Shown here: one piece after another, positions 16,357 through 26,155 of the stretch | How the letters are laid out: every line of letters starts with the position of its first letter | Position numbering within the stretch: position 1 is the stretch's first letter | From: CANHVK01 sp046304235 | GTDB lineage: Bacteria > Bacteroidota > Bacteroidia > Flavobacteriales_D > Crocinitomicaceae | NCBI GenBank assembly: GCA_046304235.1 | Contig: JBKCEW010000004.1 | Span: forward strand, 93,582 to 157,581 | Length of the DNA stretch: 64,000 nt | Direction: 5' to 3' | The notes under the pieces: generated by a model | The model's database searches: none | Seen by the model: the letters and a program-made list of their open reading frames with translations, nothing else | What the model was told of the DNA's origin: nothing | Program-made: the position numbers and the translations under genes

Positions 16357-16440
16357 TACCATAAAAATGGTATTTTAAATTAAGTTTATAATTCCTTATT
16401 AAATATTTAGTGTTTGTAGCATAAAAATGGTTTACATTTG
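16357..16440 (+). promoter_or_regulatory. Candidate desaturase promoter with repeated CATAAAAATGGT operator-like words
   Basis: The 12-base word CATAAAAATGGT occurs at 16360-16371 and 16420-16431, 60 bases apart. The first copy is part of a perfect inverted repeat TACCAT-aaaa-ATGGTA (16357-16372). The second directly touches TACATTTG (16433-16440), which fits the Bacteroidota -7 consensus TAnnTTTG, with TTTG at 16413-16416 as a possible -33 element. The start codon is at 16458. Confidence 0.5.
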
Positions 16441-16457
16441 TACTTTAATTTAATTTT

Positions 16458-17567
16458 ATGAGCAGTCCCAATGTAACTTTTTCTAAAAATCATAACGCCG
16501 ATTTTTATAAAACACTACAAAAACGAGTTAGGGAGTATTTTAAAGAAAACAATGTTACAAGATTTGGAAATTCTGGAATGGTATTCAAAACTATTTTTAT
16601 GATTTCTTTGTATTTGGTTCCTTTTATTTTACTTAATACGGTAATTACTTCAACTATTTTATCTTACTTAATGTGGGTTTTAATGGGGTTAGGAATGGCT
16701 GGTATTGGATTGTCTATCATGCATGATGCAAATCATGGTGCATATTCTAAAAATGATGCTGTAAATAGATGGTTGGGTTACGTAATCAATGGTGTTGGTG
16801 GTTCTGATGTTAACTGGAGAATTCAACATAACGTATTGCACCATACTTATACAAATGTTGCAGGAATGGATAAAGATATCGATCCAGGACCTGTTATGCG
16901 TTTCAATCCTCATACTAAAAGGTTGAAGTTTCATCGTTTTCAGCATTTATATGCTTGGTTTTTCTACGGATTAATGACTTTGTCTTGGTGTACAGCAAAA
17001 GATTTTATTCAGGCGAAAGAATTTCAAAGAGATGATCTATTGAAAACCCAAAACACTACTTATGGTAAATTGTTGACAAACATTATCATTACTAAAGTTC
17101 TATATTTTCCAATCATTCTTGGATTACCTTTTATGTTTTCAGCACTTCCTTGGTACGGAACATTAATTGGATTTTTTGTTATGCATTTTATTGCAGGTGT
17201 GATTTTAGCCGCTATTTTTCAGCCTGCTCACGTGGTACCAACTTCAACCTATCCTGTACCTAATGATTCTGGTGTTGTAGAAGCAGATTGGGCTGTAAAC
17301 CAATTGTATAACACTGCTAATTTCGCTCCTAAAGCGGCTTTATTTTCTTGGTATGTTGGTGGGTTAAATTATCAAGTAGAACATCATTTGTTTCCTACAA
17401 TCAGTCACGTACATTACAAAAAATTATCTGAAATTGTTAGAAAAACAGCACATGAATATAATTTACCGTACTATTCATACAAGACATTTTTTGGTGCTGT
17501 TAAAGAACATACAAAAATGTTGAAAGAGTTGGGTACGAAAGATTTTGCTCCTGCGATACATCATTAG
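16458..17567 (+). CDS. Membrane fatty acid desaturase (acyl-CoA/acyl-lipid type)
   Basis: This 369-residue integral membrane di-iron desaturase has all three histidine boxes: HDANH at 89-93, HNVLHH at 124-129, and QVEHH at 306-310. The Q in place of the first His in the third box is the mark of the front-end/linoleoyl-CoA-like group. Hydrophobic pairs before box 1 and between boxes 2 and 3 fit the usual four-helix layout. There is no cytochrome b5 domain, so electrons must come from a separate donor. It should introduce a double bond into membrane acyl chains. It is a single transcription unit with a strong terminator at 17593. Repeated operator-like words upstream suggest regulation, possibly by lipid state or temperature. 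Confidence 0.93.
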   Translation: MSSPNVTFSKNHNADFYKTLQKRVREYFKENNVTRFGNSGMVFKTIFMISLYLVPFILLNTVITSTILSYLMWVLMGLGMAGIGLSIMHDANHGAYSKNDAVNRWLGYVINGVGGSDVNWRIQHNVLHHTYTNVAGMDKDIDPGPVMRFNPHTKRLKFHRFQHLYAWFFYGLMTLSWCTAKDFIQAKEFQRDDLLKTQNTTYGKLLTNIIITKVLYFPIILGLPFMFSALPWYGTLIGFFVMHFIAGVILAAIFQPAHVVPTSTYPVPNDSGVVEADWAVNQLYNTANFAPKAALFSWYVGGLNYQVEHHLFPTISHVHYKKLSEIVRKTAHEYNLPYYSYKTFFGAVKEHTKMLKELGTKDFAPAIHH

Positions 17568-17592
17568 TCGACTTTAATAAAGATTATAACTT

Positions 17593-17622
17593 ACCTCAAT
17601 CAGATTTGATTGAGGTTTTTTT
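17593..17622 (+). terminator. Rho-independent terminator after the desaturase gene
   Basis: ACCTCAATCA pairs perfectly with TGATTGAGGT around a four-base loop and is followed by seven T. It lies 25 bases after the desaturase stop and before the S4-domain gene. Confidence 0.92.
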
Positions 17623-17652
17623 GTGTTATTTTTAATCAGATTTTGTTTTAAA

Positions 17653-18024
17653 ATGACTCTTCGAATAGATAAATATACGTGGGCGGTACGTTTAACCAAA
17701 ACACGTTCGCAGGCTTCGGAATTGATTTCCAAAGGGAAAATCAAAGTCAATGAAGTAGATGTAAAACCTTCGCGCGATGTGAAGCTTGGAGATATTATTC
17801 AGGTGCATAAAAACAGTGCTGTTTTTTCGTATAAAGTTCTGGAACTCCTTGAAAAACGAGTAGGTCCAAAATTGGTTTCGATTTACATTGAGGATATTAC
17901 ACCGATCGAAGAAGTAGAAAAATACAAAACGTACCAAGAAGCACAACGTGTTTATCGTGATATGGGAACAGGTCGTCCATCCAAAAAAGATAGAAGGTCT
18001 TTGGATGACTTTTTGGATTTTTAA
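17653..18024 (+). CDS. S4-domain RNA-binding protein (Hsp15/RqcP-like)
   Basis: This 123-residue protein starts with an S4 RNA-binding domain: MTLRIDKYTWAVRLTKTRSQA, SELISKGKIKVN and VKPSRDVKLGDII are the diagnostic blocks. Family members such as Hsp15 (HslR) and RqcP bind 50S subunits carrying stalled nascent chains; which role applies here is not clear. The C-terminal part is basic and ends FLDF. I place the start at the ATG at 17653; the upstream frame to 17623 overlaps the terminator tail. It is 45 bases upstream of hutI on the same strand. Confidence 0.88.
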   Translation: MTLRIDKYTWAVRLTKTRSQASELISKGKIKVNEVDVKPSRDVKLGDIIQVHKNSAVFSYKVLELLEKRVGPKLVSIYIEDITPIEEVEKYKTYQEAQRVYRDMGTGRPSKKDRRSLDDFLDF

Positions 18025-18069
18025 TGTTAATTCGTCAATTATCTTTTTCTTTGTAAAAAATCTCATTCT

Positions 18070-19302
18070 ATGTCTAAAATATTGATTAAAAATATCAAAG
18101 GATTAGTTCAATATGGCGAAGATATGCCCATTGCTCGTATCGGTGCTGAAATGCAACACCTACCCATCTTGGAAAATGCATTTTTAGCGATTGAAGATGG
18201 CATCATTGTTGCCTATGGTCAAATGGATGAATGGGAAGGAATTACCGATTGGAGAGGAGTGGAAGTGATTGATGCTGAAGGAAAATATGTTCTTCCAGCA
18301 TTTTGTGATTCGCATACGCATATCGTTTTTGCGAAAAGCAGAGAAGAGGAATTTGTTGACCGTATCAAAGGACTTTCCTATGAGGAGATTGCGTTGAAAG
18401 GGGGTGGAATTTTAAATTCTGCACGTAGATTAGCCGAAAAATCGGAAGATGAATTGTACGAAGAAGCCCTACAACGTGTTCAAAAAGTGATGGCTACGGG
18501 TACGGGTGCGATTGAAATCAAATCGGGATATGGATTGACAGTAGAAGCAGAAATCAAAATGCTTCGAGTGATCAAACGTTTGAAAGAGGCTTTGCCTATA
18601 ACGGTAAAAGCTACGTTTTTGGGTGCTCACGCTTTTCCAAAAGAATATAAAGAAAACCACAGAGGGTATATTGATTTAATTATCAATGAAATGTTGCCTA
18701 AAATCGCCGAAGAACAGTTGGCTGATTATATCGATATTTTCTGTGAGCGTAATTATTTTTCAGTGGAAGAAATGGAAGAAATTTTGACAGCTGGTAAAAA
18801 GTATGGATTAACACCGAAAGTACACGTCAATCAATTTTCCATCATGGGGGGAATTGCAAAAGCGATTGAATTAGGTGCCTTGTCTGTGGATCATTTAGAG
18901 GAAATTTCCGATGAGGATATTGATGCGATCAAGCATTCTGAATGTATGCCGACTTTGTTACCAAGTTGTTCGCATTTTATCAGTATTCCTTTTGGAAACG
19001 CTCGAAAATTAATGGAAGCAGGTTTACCTGTTGCACTTGCAAGTGATTATAACCCAGGAACTACACCAACAGGTAATTTACAGGTAGTGATGTCATTAGC
19101 GTGTATCAAAATGAAAATGACCCCTGAAGAAGCGATTAATGCACTCACACTGAATGCTGCTTATGCAATGGGTATTCAAGAGACACACGGAAGTATTACT
19201 CTTGGTAAACGTGGAACAGTAATTATCACGAATGAAATTCCATCGTTAGCTTATATTCCGTATGCATTTGGTGAAAACCACGTGGAAAGAGTGATAGCGT
19301 AA
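18070..19302 (+). CDS. hutI: Imidazolonepropionase (HutI)
   Basis: This 410-residue amidohydrolase-superfamily enzyme opens the imidazolone ring in histidine degradation to give N-formimino-L-glutamate. The metal-binding DSHTHIVF motif is near residue 80, KGGGILNSA and TGAIEIKSGYGLT follow, and the later metal/catalytic blocks HVNQFS, VDHLEE and ASDYNPGT are present. Length fits the family. The other hut genes are not in this window, so the pathway is dispersed or partly encoded elsewhere. No specific regulatory site is seen upstream. Confidence 0.95.
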   Translation: MSKILIKNIKGLVQYGEDMPIARIGAEMQHLPILENAFLAIEDGIIVAYGQMDEWEGITDWRGVEVIDAEGKYVLPAFCDSHTHIVFAKSREEEFVDRIKGLSYEEIALKGGGILNSARRLAEKSEDELYEEALQRVQKVMATGTGAIEIKSGYGLTVEAEIKMLRVIKRLKEALPITVKATFLGAHAFPKEYKENHRGYIDLIINEMLPKIAEEQLADYIDIFCERNYFSVEEMEEILTAGKKYGLTPKVHVNQFSIMGGIAKAIELGALSVDHLEEISDEDIDAIKHSECMPTLLPSCSHFISIPFGNARKLMEAGLPVALASDYNPGTTPTGNLQVVMSLACIKMKMTPEEAINALTLNAAYAMGIQETHGSITLGKRGTVIITNEIPSLAYIPYAFGENHVERVIA

Positions 19303-19333
19303 GGCTTGTTTAATCTATGATTTAATAAAATTA

Positions 19334-19353
19334 TTATATGTTTTTACATATAA
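19334..19353. other. AT-only hairpin between convergent hutI and recJ
   Basis: TTATATGT and ACATATAA form a perfect 8-bp stem with a TTTT loop in the 92-base gap between two converging genes. It may act as a weak bidirectional terminator, although it lacks GC pairs and a clear T tract. Confidence 0.4.
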
Positions 19354-19394
19354 AATCAATCTTTTAATCTAAATTATATTTAATTGCATATAAT

Positions 19395-21128
19395 TCAACC
19401 CCTTTCATTCTTTCGTATATCTTTCAGCATTAACTGAACTGTTGTTTTGTTGTTCCACGTATTTGCATCAAGGGTGTAAATGATATCGATTGCGCAACCC
19501 GAGCGTGCAAGGTCGTATAATTCAGGCATTCTAAAACCAATAACAGGAAGCATCAACTCACGGTTGCCTTCTTTGAGTAGCAATTTCAAGTGTTCCCCTT
19601 TGAGCAAAGTAGCATCACAAACGATACAGTTTTTGGTCATAAAAAGCGGTTTCATATTTCCGGGTCCGAATGGTTCCATTTGTCCGATTAAACGCCCTAA
19701 TTTTGGAAATTCTTTTGGGTTTTCGGTAGGTAGAAAAATGTCATCAAAACTAATTTCCGTATCTACGGTAATGATTTCATCTACAATAGGTTCGTCAAGT
19801 AATTGAGCAACTGCTGTATCGAAGCGGTGCATAAATGTTTCTAAATTTTCAGGCAAGAGGGTCATTCCTGCAGCGAATGTGTGTCCACCGAATTGTTCTA
19901 ACACGTCTTCGCAACGGGTCAATGCCTCGTGAATATCGACCCCTTTGATACTTCGTGCTGAACCGGTTATTTTCCCATTGGATTCCGTTAATACAATCGT
20001 TGGTCGGTAATGCGTTTCAATCAATCTGGAAGCCACAATACCAATGACCCCTTTATGCCATTCTGGATGGAAGACAATGGTTGTTTTTTTACTTGTAAAC
20101 GTAGCGTCCTCTTCAATTTGTTGCAAGGCTTCGAAGGTAATTTGAGCATCTAACTCTTTGCGTTCTTCGTTATCTGTATCAATGCTTTTGGCAATGGTAT
20201 TTACTGCTTCGGCATCCGTTGAAATCATTAATTCCACCGATTTTATCCCCGATTGAATACGTCCTGCTGCATTGATGCGAGGGGCAATCACAAAAACCAC
20301 GTCGGTGAGTAACAAAGGAAATTCTCGTTTTGCTAATTGTACCAAGGCCCGAATTCCCAAGCGTGGATTTTTGTTGAGCACCTCTAATCCGTAAGCACAA
20401 AAGATGCGGTTTTCATCGGTAACAGGAACAATATCAGCACCAATACTAATGGCTAATAAATCTAATTGTTGGTGTAATACCTCTGTTCCCCAATTGTTTG
20501 TTTCAAATAAGGCTTGTAATAATTTGAATCCAACCCCACAGCCTGAAAGTCCTTTGAAAGGGTAGGAGCAATCTTTTTGTAAGGGGTCGAGTACGATGGT
20601 TTCTGGAATTTCTTCGCCTGGTTGGTGGTGGTCGCAAATGATAAAATCAATCCCTAATTCTCGTGCGTAGTTCACTTTATCGATGGCCCGAATTCCACAA
20701 TCAAGCGCAATAATCAAACTAACTCCCGTTTCTTTGGCATAGTCTATTCCTTGAAAACTAATTCCATATCCTTCCGCATATCTATCAGGAATGTAATAAT
20801 CCAAGCGACCGTGATAATCAATCAACACATTCCACATTACAGCTACGGCGGTAGTTCCATCCACGTCGTAATCCCCAAAAAGCAATATTTTTTCGTTGGA
20901 GTTTATCGCCTGATTTAAACGTTCCACTGCTTTATCCATATTCTTCATTAAGAATGGATTGTGTGTATGTTCCCAAGAAGGTCGGAAAAAATCTTTCGCT
21001 TGGTCGAAGGTTTGAAATCCACGTTGGGCAAGGATTTTCGCAAAATGATGAGGTATGCTTAAAGCGTTTTGTATTGTTTCAATTTCATTGTTTGTAGGTT
21101 GAGGGAACAAATTCCAAGTTTTCGCCAT
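19395..21128 (-). CDS. recJ: Single-stranded-DNA-specific exonuclease RecJ
   Basis: This 577-residue 5'-3' single-strand exonuclease acts in recombination and mismatch repair. It belongs to the DHH phosphoesterase family: motif I GDYDVDG is at residues 85-91, DCGI at 143-146, and the DHH triad at 166-168. The DHHA1 region with GRIQSG and later GGHTFAAG is present, followed by an OB-fold-like C-terminal part. Length is normal. It is convergent with hutI and divergent from the LOG-family gene, so it is monocistronic. Confidence 0.96.
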   Translation of the reverse strand: MAKTWNLFPQPTNNEIETIQNALSIPHHFAKILAQRGFQTFDQAKDFFRPSWEHTHNPFLMKNMDKAVERLNQAINSNEKILLFGDYDVDGTTAVAVMWNVLIDYHGRLDYYIPDRYAEGYGISFQGIDYAKETGVSLIIALDCGIRAIDKVNYARELGIDFIICDHHQPGEEIPETIVLDPLQKDCSYPFKGLSGCGVGFKLLQALFETNNWGTEVLHQQLDLLAISIGADIVPVTDENRIFCAYGLEVLNKNPRLGIRALVQLAKREFPLLLTDVVFVIAPRINAAGRIQSGIKSVELMISTDAEAVNTIAKSIDTDNEERKELDAQITFEALQQIEEDATFTSKKTTIVFHPEWHKGVIGIVASRLIETHYRPTIVLTESNGKITGSARSIKGVDIHEALTRCEDVLEQFGGHTFAAGMTLLPENLETFMHRFDTAVAQLLDEPIVDEIITVDTEISFDDIFLPTENPKEFPKLGRLIGQMEPFGPGNMKPLFMTKNCIVCDATLLKGEHLKLLLKEGNRELMLPVIGFRMPELYDLARSGCAIDIIYTLDANTWNNKTTVQLMLKDIRKNERG

Positions 21129-21231
21129 AGGTATAGATTGATTTTTTATTTAAGTTAATCAAAAATGAAAGAATAGGAATGCTTTGAGAGAAAAAAAGAT
21201 TTCGTACTTTTAATTTCCTGATCTAACTCCT

Positions 21232-21960
21232 ATGCCAATCCAAAATTCCAAACTTGAACGTCATTTTTTGAAAGGTCCTTCTTCTCGGTGGAGTGAGTTG
21301 GTACATGTGTTGCAGATTACGGCAGAGTTTATTCGTGGATTTAGAAAATTACATTTTGTAGGACCATGCATTACCGTTTTTGGTTCGGCACGTTTCAAAG
21401 AAGGGCATCCATACTATGAACAAGCGCGTCAATTTGGTCGTGAAATTGTAAAGTCAGATTTTGTTGTGATGACAGGTGGAGGTCCCGGAATTATGGAGGC
21501 TGCAAATCGTGGAGCGAAAGATGAAAACGGTTTGTCTATCGGATGCAATATTGTTTTACCGATGGAGCAACGTCCTAATCCTTATTTGGATATCGTACTA
21601 AGTTTTAATCACTTTTTTGTTCGCAAAGTGTTATTAATCAAATACTCCTATGCATTTGTGGTACTTCCCGGCGGATTTGGAACTATGGATGAATTATTTG
21701 AAGTGATTACACTCATCAAAACAGACAAGATTAAAAAATTTCCCATTGTATTAGTCGGGAAAGACTATTGGCAACCGTTAATTGAACAATTACACTTAAT
21801 GGCTTCCGAGCAAACAATTGATATTAACGATTTAGAGTTATTAAAGATTACTGATAATGTCCAGGAAGGAATGGAACATATTAATCAAATCATCCATGAA
21901 CGTTTCGAACAAAATCGAGTATACCAACCGAAATGGTGGTTTTTTGAAAGGAGAAAATGA
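21232..21960 (+). CDS. LOG-family nucleoside monophosphate phosphoribohydrolase (TIGR00730)
   Basis: This 242-residue Rossmann-like protein has the two signatures of the lysine-decarboxylase-like/LOG family: MTGGGPGIMEAANRGA near residue 82 and PGGFGTMDELFE near residue 145. These form the active site that hydrolyses cytokinin-type or purine nucleoside 5'-monophosphates to base and ribose phosphate. In bacteria the usual role is nucleotide clean-up; cytokinin release is known only for some members. The gene is 41 bases upstream of a DUF2750 gene on the same strand, so the two may be co-transcribed. Confidence 0.92.
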   Translation: MPIQNSKLERHFLKGPSSRWSELVHVLQITAEFIRGFRKLHFVGPCITVFGSARFKEGHPYYEQARQFGREIVKSDFVVMTGGGPGIMEAANRGAKDENGLSIGCNIVLPMEQRPNPYLDIVLSFNHFFVRKVLLIKYSYAFVVLPGGFGTMDELFEVITLIKTDKIKKFPIVLVGKDYWQPLIEQLHLMASEQTIDINDLELLKITDNVQEGMEHINQIIHERFEQNRVYQPKWWFFERRK

Positions 21961-22001
21961 GTATCATTTTCTAAATAATTTTTTAACCTAACCCAGCAAT
22001 T

Positions 22002-22469
22002 ATGACCCAAAATGAACAAACATTAAAACAACGACACGAAAAATTTATCCAAACGATTTGTGCAAACGAAAAAGTATATGCTTTGGAAGGTGAAGATGGT
22101 TTTGCTACTTCTTATTCCAATGAGTTAGAAGACGAAGAAGGCAATCCGTTAGATGTTCTTTGTTTTTGGTCTGATAAAGCGGGTGCAAATGCGTGTATTC
22201 ATTCTGAATGGACTGGTTATCAAATCACTGAAATATCTTTGGCTGAATTTCTTGAAAATTGGTGTATAGGTATGAGTAACGATGGTTTGCTTGTTGGAAC
22301 GAATTTTGATCGCAATCTTTTCGGGTATGAAGTTGACCCACTTGAAATTCTTTTAGAGGTACTAAATGAACTTGAAGAAACAAACAAACAAATTCAACTT
22401 ACTCATTTTGAAAGTTTAGAAGCATTTGAAATTCAAGTAAGAAACGCGATTGAGTTTGAAGAGGATTGA
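22002..22469 (+). CDS. DUF2750 domain protein
   Basis: This 155-residue acidic soluble protein (pI clearly low by composition) matches the DUF2750 pattern: an N-terminal RHEKFIQTICANEKVYALEGEDG block, then LDVLCFWSDKAGANAC, WTGYQITEISLAEFLENWC and NDGLLVGTNFD. The domain function is unknown. No signal peptide or membrane segment is present. It follows the LOG-family gene closely. A CTCC-rich degenerate repeat (22476 on) begins just after the stop and reaches the 3' end of the converging histidine kinase gene. Confidence 0.82.
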   Translation: MTQNEQTLKQRHEKFIQTICANEKVYALEGEDGFATSYSNELEDEEGNPLDVLCFWSDKAGANACIHSEWTGYQITEISLAEFLENWCIGMSNDGLLVGTNFDRNLFGYEVDPLEILLEVLNELEETNKQIQLTHFESLEAFEIQVRNAIEFEED

Positions 22470-22492
22470 TTTTTGTGTCACCTCCCCTGCTC

Positions 22493-25400
22493 CTACTCTA
22501 TGAGGGAAGATGAAAGACATTTCAACTCCACAAAAAACGTAGTTCCCGTTCCTTGTTTTGTTTCGAACCAAATTTCGCCCCGGTGTTGTTCGATGATTTG
22601 TTTGGTCATTGCTAATCCAAGTCCGGTACCGGTGGTTTTGGTAGTGAAATAGGGAACAAAAATAGAGGCTTGTGCTTCGTCTGAAATACCTGTGCCGTTG
22701 TCTTCGATGGCAATCAACCAAGTATCTTCTTTGCTTTGTAAACGTATGTTCATTTCACCATTTTTGTCTTGTGGAATGGATTGAATAGAATTCGTAATCA
22801 AATTGTTAAATACACGTAACAGCAAATCTTTATCTCCTGAAATATAGGCTTCGGATTGTTCCTTTTCAAAGGTGATTTGTACTTTGTCTTGTTGTCTGAA
22901 AACGGTAATCACGTTTTCCAATAAGGAAACCAAATCCAAGGATTGTTCGTTTGCTTTGGGTAGTTTGGCGAAGTTAGAAAATTCTCCGGCTATTTTTGCC
23001 AAGGCATCAATTTGTTCGATAAGTGATAAGGTCACACGATTGAGTTGCTCTTTTGAAATCGGTTGTTCTGGGTCGTATATGCGTTGCAATTGTTGTAAAC
23101 TCAATTTCATCGGCGTAAGTGGATTTTTAATTTCGTGTGCAACTTGTTTCGCCATTTCACGCCAAGCACTTTCTCGTTCGCTTTGAGCGAGTTTTTGCGT
23201 TGTTGTAGCTAATTCTTTCAATTTTGTATTGTAATCCTCTACAAGCGCTCCAATTTCGTCTTTTGCGCCATAATGAACCGGTTTGTTGTATTTCCCTAGT
23301 TGTAGATTAGAAAAACTTTGGCGTAAAGCACGTAAGGGTGAGGTAACCCACGTTGAAACGAACAAGGCAAACAAGACTGATAATGCAAGCAATAAAATAG
23401 AAACGTTCATAATTGCTTCCAAGAATTGCTTTATTTGAAACTCGAAACCTTGTTGTTGTCCAAAGTGCTGTAAGTTGATAAAGGCTAACAAATTTCCTTC
23501 GTTATTGTACAATGGAAGATATGCCGATAAGAATTGTAAGTTTCCGATGGTTTCTTCGTGAATATATTCTGACTTTCTAAACTGATTTAACTCAAAAAGT
23601 GCTTTAGGGTTTATTTGTTCGGAAAGCAATCCGATGTTAAAAATTTTGGGGCGTGAACTTGCTAATAAAAATCCTTGTTGGTCATACATATTGATATCTG
23701 TCAAGAAAACTGAAGCCAACTTTTGTAACACGTATTCTAATGCATCTCCATTTTGTTCAATAGTTAAATCCGTTTTCGACCCATATTTTTGTTTCATATC
23801 ACGTTCCAAGGAACGGATTTTTTCCTTGATCATATCATTGGTGTATTCTTTGTATTGATTGGTCACGAATGAACCACTACCTAAACCAAAAACCAAGAGT
23901 GTGACAAACACTAATCCGATGAGTACAATTTGAATTCGGATAGCAAGTGAAAATTGTCTGAAATAAAAAAGTTCTTTCCTACGACGAATGGAAAGTGGAA
24001 TAAGTAAGAATAAACCGAAGAAACTAAAAAGGTATGAACAGGAGGTAAACCAATGGAGCGTACTAGTCTTTGGTAAGGACAACACGATGAGGTCTAAATA
24101 ATTTTTTCGAAGCAAGTAATGGTTGTAACCTCCGTTGTCAAAATAGCCATCACGAATGGGGGTATTATTGGTTAATCCGAAGTCGTTAGAAGGATATGAA
24201 AATTTACCGTTATGACTGACGAGTTTTCCGTCATAATATTTTGCAATGGAATATTTTTCGAGGGGTTCAATCACGTTTGCTTCACCCGAAACGAGCAGTC
24301 GAGGGAACCCAATTTTCTCTGGAATTTTTTTCGATTTCAACGCACAATATAATGTACCCATTATTTTTTCTTCGCTATTTTTTATATCCATTCGAATGAT
24401 ATAACTGTACTGCGAAGTGTAATCTTTTATGTAAAACATTCGTCCATCCATTTGAGATGGAAGACTATGTCTGTTAATGATGACCTCTAATTTTTCAAAA
24501 TTATTTGATTGAATTTCGTTGTAATTTATCAATGAATTTTTGGAGTTATCATAGAGGTAAAATTCGATGTCATACCGTTCCCAAAAACCATTAAAAAAAC
24601 GTCGCTCCATATTCTCTTTAAATTCGGAAATCCCCAAGCGATTTTTTTGTTCTAAAATATATTTCAAATAATTTTCTTCATCGATTTTTTTGGATAAGGA
24701 TAAGAATTCAATTTCGGATGTAAGATCCTGGTCAGATGCCATTCGTTTGGCTAAAAGTTCTCGTTCAATATTTTCTTTTTTAGTATGAAAAACTTCAAGG
24801 TTCAAGGCTATGAAAAATGAAAATAAGAAAAGTAAAAATACGCCATATCCAAAGGCAATTTTTTCTCCTTGTCGGAACGTGAAATAAATAATTAAAAGTG
24901 AAATGAGAGACAATAATAAGAGGAGTAAAATTTGCTGGTTCCCGAAAGTCATATCGAGTAAAATGCATCCCAAGGTTGCGCCAAGCCAAAATAAAAACAC
25001 GGTTGTTTTTTGAGTTCCTTGTTCGATTAAAAGTAGGAGGGTATTTCGCAAAAATTGAACGTAGGCAAAAAACAAAAGTCCCATCGAAACGAATGTCAAA
25101 AAGGAGTAGAAATTTAACTCAAAAAGGTTTTCAATTTTTAATGGAATGTTTGAATTTTGAATTAAACCTCGGTAAACTTCACCTAAAAAGAAGGAATATA
25201 AAATCGCAAAAATCAACAATAAAATCCCTTGCCATTTTGTAATAAATCTTACATTAAATCGCTTTATATAATTAATAATTGCGAAAATCAACCAAAAAAC
25301 AGTGACACAATGTACAATGAATTCGGCGAAATTCGGCGCCCATTCAGAATTTGAAAACAGGGTAGGATCGAAGGCGGTGATGCCTTTTAGGAATACAAAC

Positions 25401-26155
25401 CAATGCCATTTGATACTCGCATATCGAGCCAAAATAACGGTTGAAATCAAGCCCCAAAAAAGCGGTCGATTGAGACGTTTTTGAAATTTATAAAGAGTAA
25501 AAAACGCAACTGAAAAGAACAATAAAAATGAACAAAAAAGGAGATCGCTATCGAGGGAAGAAATCGTTTGGTTGGGTAACACGTACCACGCAAAAAGTAA
25601 TTTTTTATCTTTCGAATAGATGGGGTATGCGTTATCTTTTTCCAAAATTATGTTTGCTCGAAAGGGCAAAATTAGTTCCGGATTATAGGTGTTTTTTAAG
25701 TGTAAATTTTCGTAAGGATAATCTTTTTTGATGAGAAAACTACCCACCATTTGCACGTTTTTTACCCGCAAAATTTTAGCAAAATACCATCCATTTTGAA
25801 GGTGAACAATCCCCTCACTGGGATAATGAAAATCTGAAAATCGAGAAACAGGGAGTTGATTTGTGTTCCAAAAAAGGAGCGAATCGTTTCGATAAATATG
25901 AAGAAAAAAACTGTTTTCTTCAAGGTCTTCTCGGTTCAAAATTGAGATATTTTTATCCGAAAAATGCTTCTTTTTGTAGGCTAAGAACCGGTCTAAATTG
26001 TCAATTTTTTTTCGAAATTTTTCTTGATAATTTTCAATTTCGGAAGAATAATCTGAACGAAAAACATGCTGATTATGGCTCAAAAAAAGGACGAATGAAA
26101 TTGCTGTTGCAAACAACAATCCATATTTTTTAAGCGCATTTTGAACCTTCGACAT
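22493..26155 (-). CDS. Large multi-membrane-spanning sensor histidine kinase (NtrY-like)
   Basis: This 1220-residue protein ends in a standard kinase core. It has a HAMP linker (about 900-985), DHp with H-box VAHEIKNPLTP and phospho-acceptor His1007, and HATPase with the IAIEDNGTGI G1 box and TGTGLGLAM G2 box. Ahead of this lies an unusually large sensor part: one N-terminal helix, an extracytoplasmic loop of about 150 residues, some eight consecutive membrane helices (about 205-465), a second large loop, then two more helices around a third loop. No response regulator gene is adjacent, so it is an orphan. The last few residues run into a CTCC-type repeat, hinting at a small C-terminal extension. 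It is divergent from the cyclase gene. Confidence 0.9.
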   Translation of the reverse strand: MSKVQNALKKYGLLFATAISFVLFLSHNQHVFRSDYSSEIENYQEKFRKKIDNLDRFLAYKKKHFSDKNISILNREDLEENSFFLHIYRNDSLLFWNTNQLPVSRFSDFHYPSEGIVHLQNGWYFAKILRVKNVQMVGSFLIKKDYPYENLHLKNTYNPELILPFRANIILEKDNAYPIYSKDKKLLFAWYVLPNQTISSLDSDLLFCSFLLFFSVAFFTLYKFQKRLNRPLFWGLISTVILARYASIKWHWFVFLKGITAFDPTLFSNSEWAPNFAEFIVHCVTVFWLIFAIINYIKRFNVRFITKWQGILLLIFAILYSFFLGEVYRGLIQNSNIPLKIENLFELNFYSFLTFVSMGLLFFAYVQFLRNTLLLLIEQGTQKTTVFLFWLGATLGCILLDMTFGNQQILLLLLLSLISLLIIYFTFRQGEKIAFGYGVFLLFLFSFFIALNLEVFHTKKENIERELLAKRMASDQDLTSEIEFLSLSKKIDEENYLKYILEQKNRLGISEFKENMERRFFNGFWERYDIEFYLYDNSKNSLINYNEIQSNNFEKLEVIINRHSLPSQMDGRMFYIKDYTSQYSYIIRMDIKNSEEKIMGTLYCALKSKKIPEKIGFPRLLVSGEANVIEPLEKYSIAKYYDGKLVSHNGKFSYPSNDFGLTNNTPIRDGYFDNGGYNHYLLRKNYLDLIVLSLPKTSTLHWFTSCSYLFSFFGLFLLIPLSIRRRKELFYFRQFSLAIRIQIVLIGLVFVTLLVFGLGSGSFVTNQYKEYTNDMIKEKIRSLERDMKQKYGSKTDLTIEQNGDALEYVLQKLASVFLTDINMYDQQGFLLASSRPKIFNIGLLSEQINPKALFELNQFRKSEYIHEETIGNLQFLSAYLPLYNNEGNLLAFINLQHFGQQQGFEFQIKQFLEAIMNVSILLLALSVLFALFVSTWVTSPLRALRQSFSNLQLGKYNKPVHYGAKDEIGALVEDYNTKLKELATTTQKLAQSERESAWREMAKQVAHEIKNPLTPMKLSLQQLQRIYDPEQPISKEQLNRVTLSLIEQIDALAKIAGEFSNFAKLPKANEQSLDLVSLLENVITVFRQQDKVQITFEKEQSEAYISGDKDLLLRVFNNLITNSIQSIPQDKNGEMNIRLQSKEDTWLIAIEDNGTGISDEAQASIFVPYFTTKTTGTGLGLAMTKQIIEQHRGEIWFETKQGTGTTFFVELKCLSSSLIE

